From an uncultured Oscillospiraceae bacterium (lineage in GTDB: Bacteria > Bacillota > Clostridia > Oscillospirales > Ruminococcaceae), in assembly GCA_910579545.1 (NCBI GenBank), contig CAJTVI010000013.1, positions 34,944-49,366 on the forward strand: a stretch of 14,423 bases of DNA, given 5' to 3'. The notes below the pieces were generated by a model, which was not told the origin of the DNA, searched no databases, and saw only the letters and a program-made list of their open reading frames with translations. Both the position numbers and the translations under genes were made by a program. Of the stretch, positions 6,501 to 12,561 are shown in pieces. Within the stretch, counting starts at the first letter, position 1. Each line of letters begins with the position of its first letter.

Positions 6501-6575
6501 AAAAGCGGCGGTGAGGGCGGAACCGCCGCTAAAAAGCCCCGCCCGGCGTGCCGTGCAAGGCATGCCGGGCGGGGC
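6501..6575 (-). terminator. Terminator of the phosphohexomutase gene, with a second hairpin behind it
   Basis: Reading the minus strand after the stop at 6601, a 17-bp stem with one wobble (6575-6559 with 6552-6536, loop 6558-6553) is followed by TTTTT (6535-6531). Immediately beyond, a second 9-bp stem (6530-6522 with 6512-6504) ends in TTT. This gives a strong terminator plus a weaker backup. The rest of 6320-6500 shows no gene. Confidence 0.9.
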
Positions 6576-6600
6576 CGCCGCTATGCTGTTTTTTGGGGGC

Positions 6601-8313
6601 TCAGGCCAGAACCGGCTTTAAGGCCGCCGCCAGGGCTTCCTTTTGGGCCTCGGCCTCGGCAAGGTCCTTGCCCAGGGTGGTAAAGTAGGTCTTGATCTTG
6701 GGCTCGGTGCCGCTGGGCCGCACCACCACGGTGGCGCCGCCCGCAAGGCTGTAGATCAGCACGTTGGCGGCGGGCAGGCCGGTGGGCCTGCTGGTGCCGG
6801 CGGCAAGGTCGGTGATGGTGCCGGCCTTGTAGTCGGCCACACAGGTCACCGCCTGGCCCGCAAACTCGGCGGGCGGGGTGTCCCGCAGGCTCTGCATGAT
6901 GCCGGCCATCTTGTCCATGCCCGAAAGGCCGGGGAACTCAAAGCTGTCCACCTTGTTGAGGTACCGGCCGTACTGGGCGTAGATGCGGTCCAGCTCTTCC
7001 TTGATGGAGGAGCCCTTGCTGCGGTAGTAGGCGGCCATCTCGCAGATCAGCATGCTGCCCACCACGGCGTCCTTGTCCCGCACATAGCTGCCGGCCAGAT
7101 AGCCGTAGCTCTCCTCAAAGCCAAAGATGAACCGCTCCACCTCGCCGGCGGCCTCCAGCGAGGCAATCTGGTCGCCGATCCACTTAAAGCCGGTCAGCAC
7201 GTTGCGGCACTCCACCCCATAGTGGGCGGCCACCACGTCGGCCAGCGGGGTGGACACGATCGACTTGACGCAGACCGGGTCCTTTGGCATGGTGCCGGCC
7301 TCGATGCGGCCGGCGCAGATGTAATCCAGCAGCAAAACGCCCACCTCGTTGCCGGTGAGCAGCTCGTAGCTGCCGTCCTTGCAGCGCACCGCGATGCCCA
7401 CCCGGTCGGCGTCCGGGTCGGTGGCGAGCATCAGGTCGGCCCCGGAGCTCTTGGCCAGCTCCAGCCCTAAGCGCAGCGCCTCAAAAATTTCGGGGTTGGG
7501 GTAGGGGCAGGTGGGGAAGTTGCCGTCCGGCTCCTTCTGCTCGGGCACGATGGTAATGTCGGTGATGCCGATGTCGCCCAGCACCCGGGTCACCGGCACA
7601 AGGCCGCTGCCGTTGAGCGGGCTGTACACCAGTTTGAGCCCCGCGGTTTTGCACAGGCCCGGCCGCACCTGCCGGCTCTCGATGGCGGCGTAAAGGGCCT
7701 CGCAGCAGTCCTCGCCCACATACTGGATCAGCCCGGCGGCCAGCCCCTCGTCAAAGGGCATGGTTTTGGCCCCGGTGAGCACGTCGGTTTTTTGGATCTC
7801 GGCGTACACAATGTCGGCGGCCTCGTCGGTCATCTGGCAGCCGTCCGGCCCATAGGCCTTGTAGCCGTTGTACTTGGCGGGGTTGTGGCTGGCCGTGACC
7901 ATGATGCCCGCGTTGCACTGGTAGTAGCGGGTGGCAAAGCTGAGGGCCGGCACCGGCATCAGGGCCTTGTAGATGCGCACCTTGACCCCGTTGGCCGCCA
8001 GCACCTCGGCGGCGGTGCGGGCAAACAGGTCGCTTTTGATCCGGCTGTCGTAGCTGATGGCCACGGTCTGGCTGCCGCCCTGGGTTTTGACCCAGTTGGC
8101 CAGGCCCTGGGTGGCCTGCCGCACCACGTATACGTTCATCCGGTTGGTGCCCGCGCCCAGCACCCCGCGCAGGCCGGCCGTGCCAAACTTGAGCGAAACG
8201 GCAAACCGGTCCTTGATGGCGTCGTCGTCCCCCTGGATGGCGGCCAGCTCGGGGGCAAGGTCGGCGTCGGTCAGCGAAGCGGCCAGCCAGCGTTCGTATT
8301 CTGCTTTGTACAT
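6601..8313 (-). CDS. pgcA: Phosphoglucomutase / phosphomannomutase (alpha-D-phosphohexomutase)
   Basis: This 570-residue cytosolic enzyme interconverts glucose-1-phosphate and glucose-6-phosphate (and often the mannose pair), linking glycolysis to glycogen and envelope sugars. Four hallmark loops appear in order: TASHNPAKYNGYK with catalytic phosphoserine S142, DPDADR (299-304, Mg2+), GFEESYGY (398-405, sugar recognition) and RPSGTEPKIK (532-541, phosphate contact). Length and the N-terminal RFAVSLKFGTAGLRG match the Bacillus PgcA-type branch rather than the shorter phosphoglucosamine mutase GlmM. The start is MYKAEYERW at 8313 after an AGCAGGTG site; the frame is open for another 112 codons upstream, but these cover the promoter and a repeat. 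It is monocistronic, with its own promoter and terminator. Confidence 0.95.
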   Translation of the reverse strand: MYKAEYERWLAASLTDADLAPELAAIQGDDDAIKDRFAVSLKFGTAGLRGVLGAGTNRMNVYVVRQATQGLANWVKTQGGSQTVAISYDSRIKSDLFARTAAEVLAANGVKVRIYKALMPVPALSFATRYYQCNAGIMVTASHNPAKYNGYKAYGPDGCQMTDEAADIVYAEIQKTDVLTGAKTMPFDEGLAAGLIQYVGEDCCEALYAAIESRQVRPGLCKTAGLKLVYSPLNGSGLVPVTRVLGDIGITDITIVPEQKEPDGNFPTCPYPNPEIFEALRLGLELAKSSGADLMLATDPDADRVGIAVRCKDGSYELLTGNEVGVLLLDYICAGRIEAGTMPKDPVCVKSIVSTPLADVVAAHYGVECRNVLTGFKWIGDQIASLEAAGEVERFIFGFEESYGYLAGSYVRDKDAVVGSMLICEMAAYYRSKGSSIKEELDRIYAQYGRYLNKVDSFEFPGLSGMDKMAGIMQSLRDTPPAEFAGQAVTCVADYKAGTITDLAAGTSRPTGLPAANVLIYSLAGGATVVVRPSGTEPKIKTYFTTLGKDLAEAEAQKEALAAALKPVLA

Positions 8314-8421
8314 CCAATACACCTGCTTTCCGGGCAGGGGCAAAAGCGCTGCCCTTTTATACGGATCCGTTGCATTTTTGCGCGCCTGCGCAGAGACTTT
8401 TGGGGAAAATACCCAATTCTT

Positions 8422-8450
8422 ATGATAAGGCTTTCGGGCGGGATTGTCAA
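8422..8450 (-). promoter_or_regulatory. Consensus SigA promoter of the phosphohexomutase gene
   Basis: TTGACA (8450-8445), a 17-nt spacer and TATCAT (8427-8422) on the minus strand, one of the best promoters in the window. The leader of about 100 nt carries a GGGCAG/CTGCCC stem close to the ribosome site but no T-run. Confidence 0.85.
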
Positions 8451-8473
8451 TGCCGGCCGGGGGCAGGGTATGG

Positions 8474-8572
8474 CCAAACCCGGGGATGGGGCCGGGGGCG
8501 GGAGAGCAGCCTCTCAAGGCTCGCGGGGCCCCTGCCCCCATACCCTTTCGAGGCTCTCCCCCGCCCCCGGCC
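8474..8572. repeat. Dispersed hairpin repeat, copy A
   Basis: A roughly 90-bp GC-rich imperfect palindrome. Outer arms GGCCGGGGGCGGG (8490-8502) and its exact complement (8560-8572) enclose AGAGC/GCTCT and then CCTCTCAAGG (8510-8519) facing CCTTTCGAGG (8544-8553). Copy B at 14332-14423 shares CCAAACC-GGGGA, GAGCAGCCTCTCAAGGC, CCCCTGCCCC and CCTTTCGAG in the same order and nearly the same spacing. It sits between the phosphohexomutase promoter and the terminator of the S66 peptidase gene, outside any gene. It resembles a REP/MITE-like element, but no family is recognised. Confidence 0.75.
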
Positions 8573-8647
8573 TTGGCCTTGAAGTGGGCGCTCCAGGCCC
8601 ATCCGGCGCGGCCAAAGCCGCCTTGCCAAACCGTCCGGCAAAAGGTC

Positions 8648-8687
8648 AAAAAGCGGGCGGCCGCCCGGCCCGTGGACGGCTGCCCGC
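8648..8687 (-). terminator. Intrinsic terminator of the S66 peptidase gene
   Basis: On the minus strand GCGGGC-A-GCCG (8687-8677) pairs with CGGC-C-GCCCGC (8663-8653), and TTTTT (8652-8648) follows. It lies about 20 nt after the stop codon. Confidence 0.8.
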
Positions 8688-8705
8688 TGAATTCCGGCCG
8701 CCCGT

Positions 8706-9734
8706 TCAGCCGGCAAACCGGATGACCTGCTTTTTGGCGTCCACAAATGCCTCAACGCCAAATGGGATGATGCAGCGCGGCGTGGCGTGCCCGATATTGA
8801 TGTTGCAAAGGACGGGCAGGTGCGGGTCTGCAATGACATCCCGCAGCTGCTGTTTATATTCCTCCGCGTAGGCTTCATCCATCGGTTTGCCCACCAAAAC
8901 ACCGGAAACGGCGCCAAATACGCCCGCCTTTTTGAGGCATTCCAAGGCCCTGCGGTATTTTTGCGGGGACATTTTTTCCTCGCTGGATTCCAACAGCAAA
9001 ATGCGGCCTTTCCACTCCTCCAAGGCCGGGAACAGCTGATATTTTTTGCAGAGCTGCGGCTGCTCTGCATGGCGCTCCGGGCTGAAGAAATCGTACAGAG
9101 AGTCGATACAGCCGCCAAGGATCCTGCCACAAAAGGCGGGCGGGCCCTGCAAAAGCTCAAAGCCCCGGTCGGGATGGGCAATGCGCTCGGTGCCCACCTG
9201 GTCGGGGGTAAAGCTTTTGCGCTCTTCGTACCAGGTTTCGCTGGGCACGATTTCGCGGATCGTACCGGTAAAGATCAGTTCCTCAAAATATTTTTTGGAA
9301 TAGAGGAGCATCTGCGGGCCAAGCTCGCAGACGTCCGCCAGAAAGCTTTGCCCGTAAAAGGTGCGCAGGCCAAGCTTGTGCAGCATAAGGTGATTGACCG
9401 TTGTATCCGAAAATCCAAGGAATACCTTTTGTGAAACGGTGTCCCGCAGCTCGTTATGGTCAAACAAATAGGGCAGCAGGCGGAAGGTATCGTCCCCGCC
9501 GATGGCGCAGAGGATCATATCGATTTCCGGATCGCGGAACGCCTGCAAAAGGTCCTGCGCCCTTTTTTCGGGATGCTCTTTGATGTAATCCAGCCCCTTG
9601 CGCGCGTTTGGCATAAACTTTACCGTCAGGCCATATTCGCGCAGCCTGCGAAGGCCGATCTCCACCTCAAATTTTACAAATTCCTCCCCTATGATGCCGC
9701 TGGAGAGGCTTACGATCCCAACCGTTTTTATCAT
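8706..9734 (-). CDS. S66-family peptidase (LD-carboxypeptidase / MccF-like)
   Basis: The start MIKTVGIVSLSSG at 9734 is chosen because AGGAGA lies 8 nt upstream; an in-frame ATG at 9776 has no such site. The 342-residue product has the two-domain S66 fold. The catalytic triad is recognisable: nucleophile S109 in the elbow LGFSDTT, E249 in RILLLESSEE, and H316 in NIGHATPR. Family members either trim the terminal D-alanine from muropeptides during cell-wall recycling (LdcA) or hydrolyse peptide-nucleotide antibiotics such as microcin C7 (MccF). Spacing of the triad and length are nearer the MccF-like branch, but substrate cannot be decided. No signal peptide is seen, so it acts in the cytoplasm. 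Base composition is lower than in neighbours (32/60 and 35/60 G+C in two lines counted, against 47/60 in one ComM-like line), hinting at later acquisition. Confidence 0.9.
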   Translation of the reverse strand: MIKTVGIVSLSSGIIGEEFVKFEVEIGLRRLREYGLTVKFMPNARKGLDYIKEHPEKRAQDLLQAFRDPEIDMILCAIGGDDTFRLLPYLFDHNELRDTVSQKVFLGFSDTTVNHLMLHKLGLRTFYGQSFLADVCELGPQMLLYSKKYFEELIFTGTIREIVPSETWYEERKSFTPDQVGTERIAHPDRGFELLQGPPAFCGRILGGCIDSLYDFFSPERHAEQPQLCKKYQLFPALEEWKGRILLLESSEEKMSPQKYRRALECLKKAGVFGAVSGVLVGKPMDEAYAEEYKQQLRDVIADPHLPVLCNINIGHATPRCIIPFGVEAFVDAKKQVIRFAG

Positions 9735-9766
9735 TTTTATGATCTCCTGACTCTGGTTTTGGGCCA

Positions 9767-9795
9767 AGTATAGCACAGGGTTCCTTTGCCATCAA
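9767..9795 (-). promoter_or_regulatory. SigA promoter of the S66 peptidase gene
   Basis: TTGATG (9795-9790), a 17-nt spacer and TATACT (9772-9767) on the minus strand. The predicted start near 9760 gives a short leader of about 25 nt and supports the ATG at 9734. Confidence 0.8.
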
Positions 9796-9857
9796 CATTT
9801 TTACGATAAACCGCCAAAGCTGTATCCCGGCAGGGATTTTCTAAAAAGGGTATGCCC

Positions 9858-9887
9858 TTGCCGCCGCCCCCGCGCGCGTGCTACAAT
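9858..9887 (+). promoter_or_regulatory. Promoter of the methyltransferase-family gene
   Basis: TTGCCG (9858-9863), an 18-nt spacer and TACAAT (9882-9887). Transcription from about 9894 gives a leader near 33 nt and excludes the in-frame start at 9852. Confidence 0.6.
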
Positions 9888-9926
9888 AAGCCAAAAGGGC
9901 AGCAGTGTTTTGAGGGGGAATGGGGC

Positions 9927-10598
9927 ATGGAAAAGGGCCTGTTCTGCAAGGCGGTCTCGCGGTTTTTGCTGGGGGCGGCGGCCATGGGCTTGCTGCTGTT
10001 TGTGCCGGCCGGCACCCTTTGCTGGCCCGGCGCCTGGCTGCTGATGGGCATCTTGTTCCTGCCCATGTTCTGCGCCGGGCTTGTTTTGCTGCGCAAAAAC
10101 CCGCAGCTGCTCAAAAAGCGCCTCTCCTTAAAAGAGCGGCAGGCCGGGCAGCGGCTTGTGGTTGCGCTGAGCGGCGGGATGTTTGCGGCCGGCTTTTTGC
10201 TGGCCGGGCTGGACTTCCGCCTTGGCTGGAGCCGGCTGCCCGGCTGGGCGCCCTGGGCGGCGGCGGGGGTGTTTTTGGCGGCCTACCTGCTTTATGCCGA
10301 GGTGCTGCGGGAAAACGCCTACCTCTCCCGCACGGTAGAGGTGCAGGAGGGCCAGCGGGTGGTGGACACCGGGCTGTACGGCCTTGTGCGGCACCCCATG
10401 TACAGCGCTACCATCCTGCTGTTCCTTGCCATGCCGGTGGTGCTGGGCTCACTGCCCGCCCTTGTGCCTTTTTTGGCCTACCCTGTGTTGATCGCCAGGC
10501 GCATCCGGGGCGAGGAGGCCCTGCTGGAGCGGGAACTGCCCGGCTACGCCACCTACAAGCAGCGGGTAAGGTACCGGCTTTTCCCATTTATATGGTAA
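9927..10598 (+). CDS. Isoprenylcysteine carboxyl methyltransferase (ICMT)-family membrane protein
   Basis: This 223-residue integral membrane protein starts at ATG 9927 after GAGGGGGA. Five hydrophobic spans are visible (about 12-28, 32-55, 76-96, 104-124 and 161-190). The C-terminal signature of the ICMT/PEMT superfamily is clear: GLYGLVRHPMYS (149-160) and, after the last span, GEEALLERELPGYATYKQRV (195-214), the region that binds S-adenosylmethionine in the family. Bacteria lack prenylated CaaX proteins, so the substrate is unknown; lipids or small molecules are likely candidates. It has its own promoter and is convergent with the orphan cluster at 10774-12413. Confidence 0.9.
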   Translation: MEKGLFCKAVSRFLLGAAAMGLLLFVPAGTLCWPGAWLLMGILFLPMFCAGLVLLRKNPQLLKKRLSLKERQAGQRLVVALSGGMFAAGFLLAGLDFRLGWSRLPGWAPWAAAGVFLAAYLLYAEVLRENAYLSRTVEVQEGQRVVDTGLYGLVRHPMYSATILLFLAMPVVLGSLPALVPFLAYPVLIARRIRGEEALLERELPGYATYKQRVRYRLFPFIW

Positions 10599-10622
10599 AG
10601 CGGCCGCAAGCGGCCTTTATCC
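10595..10622 (+). terminator. Weak hairpin at the end of the methyltransferase-family gene
   Basis: AAAGCGGCCGC (10597-10607) pairs with GCGGCCTTT (10610-10618) with a 2-nt bulge, followed by ATCC. The U-tract is short, so it is a weak terminator at best. A perfect 9-bp stem without a T-run lies downstream at 10652-10674. Confidence 0.35.
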
Positions 10623-10718
10623 TCCCGCGCTTTATGGCCTTCGGCCTGTGACCCCGGCGGCAAATCCGCCGGGGGCCCCATACTTCCCTATATATGCGCC
10701 GCGCCTGCCATTTACAAG

Positions 10719-10764
10719 GTTAGCGGGACGCCGCCCACACAGGCAGCGCCCCGCTAACTTTTTT
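10719..10764 (+). terminator. Strong rod-like intrinsic terminator between convergent genes
   Basis: GTTAGCGGG (10719-10727) pairs with CCCGCTAAC (10750-10758). The stem continues inward through symmetric internal loops with GC/GC and GCC/GGC around a CACACA loop, and TTTTTT follows (10759-10764). It serves plus-strand transcription, i.e. the methyltransferase-family gene 120 nt upstream, and lies exactly at the edge of the AT-rich segment that begins near 10760. Confidence 0.8.
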
Positions 10765-10773
10765 GTTGGCTTC

Positions 10774-11118
10774 TTACCGGATGGGGCTGTGGAAAACCGT
10801 ACCCGCGTCTTCGCGTCTCACCAAAGAACCATCCGCACGTCTCACCCGACCTGGCCACATGTCCTCTGGAAAACACTCACGAATCTGCTCCCACCATTCG
10901 CCCAATGGTTTTCCATCAATACGAGCTTTTCTTATCATTTCCTCTCCTGTAGCGAATTTTTGATACACAAGCGGATCGTTTTGCTTTTCGGGGTTAAAAA
11001 CTTCAGGATTGAGGTAATATCCATTTTCATTGCTGCTGATCCAGTATCCATTCCCATTCACATTAATTGTACATTCGTACCCGTGAGATACCAAATCAAC
11101 AAACTCATCATACGTCAT
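10774..11118 (-). CDS. Small AT-rich hypothetical protein
   Basis: The likely start is ATG 11118 (MTYDEFVDLV), 10 nt after GGAG; in-frame ATGs at 11169 and 11148 extend the frame but lack ribosome sites. The 114-residue product is soluble. It has a predicted beta-rich N-terminal half (GYECTINVNGNGYWIS, NGYYLNPEVF) and a helical part with EEMIRKARIDGKPLGEWWEQI. The last 30 residues are arginine-rich and look less conserved. I do not recognise the family. The overall pattern (an EF start, a G-rich strand pair, then IDGK-L-E-W) recalls small immunity-type or regulatory proteins of Clostridia, but that is impression only. G+C is about 37-40% in two 60-base lines counted, far below the flanks, so recent transfer is likely. 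It lies 62 nt downstream of the membrane protein gene on the same strand. Confidence 0.7.
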   Translation of the reverse strand: MTYDEFVDLVSHGYECTINVNGNGYWISSNENGYYLNPEVFNPEKQNDPLVYQKFATGEEMIRKARIDGKPLGEWWEQIRECFPEDMWPGRVRRADGSLVRREDAGTVFHSPIR

Positions 11119-11180
11119 ATGATTCTTTCTCCACAAATTACTTTTCATAATGTCAAGGAATGCACTCATGTTTGGAAGAA

Positions 11181-12164
11181 TCAGCGGGCCTGTACGGCCT
11201 CAAACCAGGCGCGCTGCCAGCGTTCGGCAAAGGCCTCGTTGGCCGCCTGGTTCGCCTGATCGAGCTCGGATTCCCGCCGGTCCTCCTCCTGCGCCTTCTT
11301 GTACTCGTCGGATTCCTTGAGCTCACGCTCCATCCGCTCGTACTCCGCCTTTTTTTGGCTGTAAGCGGCGAGCGCATTGTCATAGGCCTTTTGGGCGGCG
11401 GGCAGCGGGCTTTTTTTGAAGAGGAGGGGGAGCCCCAAAAAGATCGCCGCCACTAAAACAGCCCCCCAGAGCAGGACATAACAGCCGATGGCCCACCCGG
11501 CGCCCATCAGGGCAAAATCCCGGATGATGGCGCCCAGGATATGCGTGAAGCCCAGCACGATCACCAGCGCATAGAGAGGGATGGCCAGCAGCGCACAGGC
11601 AATAAAATTGAGCACCTTGGGCAGGGCCGTCCAGACGCCCTTAAAAAAGCCGGTGAGGACGGTCGCGGCCGCAAGGAGGTCGATGGGCAGGCCAAGCCCG
11701 ATGGCGGTGGCAAGCCCGGCCAGCAGGACCAGCAGGCCGGTCAGCACCAGGCCCGCCCTTGCCCCGGTAAGCTCCTCGTCCTTCGCCTTTGCCGTGTTCA
11801 GCGCAGAGCGGGCGGTTTTCAGGGCCTTGTCCTCCTTTTCAAGGAAAAGGCTGCGGTCGTGGGCCTTGCTGAACTCCCGCTCCATCCTGCGGGTGTGCTC
11901 GTCCCGGATCGCCTTGGGATACACATACCGATCGAAGTAAGAGCCCTCCTCTTCGCGGACGATCTTCCCGTTCTGGACGGAATACTCCCCGCCAAAATAG
12001 TGATACCGGAATTTATAGCCATCCTTTGTAAAGCCGAAGGCCAGGGAAGTGTCCGGGTCAGGCCATTGTTTGACCCTGCCCTCATGCTGCAAAAGGTAGG
12101 CCTGCATATGCTCGGCCACATGGCGGTGCAGGATCTCAAAAAACTTGTTCACCGTCCAAACCAT
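11181..12164 (-). CDS. Coiled-coil and multi-span membrane protein, unknown function
   Basis: This 327-residue product is not a family I recognise. Residues 1-80 are a soluble domain with aromatic strands (LAFGFTKDGYKFRYHYFGGEYS). Residues 84-134 are a charged helix suited to a coiled coil. About 137-248 contain three or four hydrophobic spans (137-178, 185-212, 221-248). Residues 256-315 form a second, strongly charged helix (AYSQKKAEYERMERELKESD). The ATG has no convincing ribosome site; GAGGGG is 15 nt away. The frame is continuous upstream with the 73-residue gene except for one TGA at 12194-12192, so the two may be one 410-residue gene interrupted by a stop, or a coupled pair. Confidence 0.75.
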   Translation of the reverse strand: MVWTVNKFFEILHRHVAEHMQAYLLQHEGRVKQWPDPDTSLAFGFTKDGYKFRYHYFGGEYSVQNGKIVREEEGSYFDRYVYPKAIRDEHTRRMEREFSKAHDRSLFLEKEDKALKTARSALNTAKAKDEELTGARAGLVLTGLLVLLAGLATAIGLGLPIDLLAAATVLTGFFKGVWTALPKVLNFIACALLAIPLYALVIVLGFTHILGAIIRDFALMGAGWAIGCYVLLWGAVLVAAIFLGLPLLFKKSPLPAAQKAYDNALAAYSQKKAEYERMERELKESDEYKKAQEEDRRESELDQANQAANEAFAERWQRAWFEAVQAR

Positions 12165-12191
12165 CGAATCGGACGAGGGCCCCTCGCTGCC

Positions 12192-12413
12192 TCAGCTGGA
12201 CACCGCAAAGGCGTTGCGCTCGTCCTCCTCAAAGCTCCGGTCCTTTTCCTCCTGGATGATGCGGTTGGCCTCCTTGTGGACATAGCGCTCAAACTCCGCC
12301 GCAAAGGAATCGTCCTTTTTCTCATCAAAGGGATAGCCAATGGGCCGCAGGGTCCTGGTGTCCAGCGGGGCGTTTGCAAGATCCATGCTCTGCTTTTTGT
12401 CAGTCTGTTCCAT
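12192..12413 (-). CDS. Small acidic hypothetical protein, or 5' part of an interrupted gene
   Basis: An excellent AAGGAGG site lies 6 nt before the ATG, and a promoter lies 70 nt upstream, so translation from here is well supported. The 73-residue product is highly charged (EKKDDSFAAEFERYV, EEKDRSFEEDE), probably helical, with no signal peptide or membrane span and no family I recognise. It ends at TGA 12194-12192. The same frame then runs on through GSEGPSSDS into the 327-residue membrane protein without another stop. It may be a separate small partner protein, or the N-terminus of a gene broken by a nonsense change. Confidence 0.7.
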   Translation of the reverse strand: MEQTDKKQSMDLANAPLDTRTLRPIGYPFDEKKDDSFAAEFERYVHKEANRIIQEEKDRSFEEDERNAFAVSS

Positions 12414-12486
12414 CCGTTTCCTCCTTGTGCTGCGATCCGGCCGTAAAGCCTCTGAACTTCCGCGCCGCCGGATAACAATTTTTCTT

Positions 12487-12514
12487 ATGATACCAAAGCG
12501 GGTGCGGTTTGCAA
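12487..12514 (-). promoter_or_regulatory. Promoter of the orphan cluster
   Basis: TTGCAA (12514-12509), a 16-nt spacer and TATCAT (12492-12487) on the minus strand. Predicted start near 12480. The roughly 67-nt leader can form ATCCGGC/GCCGGAT (7 bp) ahead of the ribosome site. Confidence 0.65.
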
Positions 12515-12530
12515 TTTACGCTTTGTCCTA

Positions 12531-12561
12531 AAGGGCCGCGGGCCCGGCCGGGGCGGCCCTT
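12531..12561 (-). terminator. Hairpin at the end of the ComM-like gene
   Basis: On the minus strand AAGGGCCGC (12561-12553) pairs with GCGGCCCTT (12539-12531), overlapping the stop codon. The following U-tract is short, so this is a moderate terminator. It may also insulate the orphan cluster promoter just downstream. Confidence 0.5.

Noticed and set aside
8474..8572. Copy A as an intrinsic terminator
   Set aside because: No T-run follows the stem on either strand, and the S66 peptidase gene already has its own terminator at 8687-8648.
8314..8649. N-terminal extension of the phosphohexomutase
   Set aside because: It would be encoded by the promoter and the hairpin repeat; family proteins start near MYKAEYERW, and transcription is predicted to begin near 8415.
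12192..12194. Selenocysteine or genome-wide TGA recoding at the in-frame stop
   Set aside because: Several clear genes here end in TGA, no redox-type context surrounds the codon, and the small following hairpin is not a convincing SECIS.
12149..12478. Alternative minus-strand frame overlapping the 73-residue ORF
   Set aside because: It lacks a ribosome site at its start and has the arginine/proline-rich look of an out-of-frame translation.
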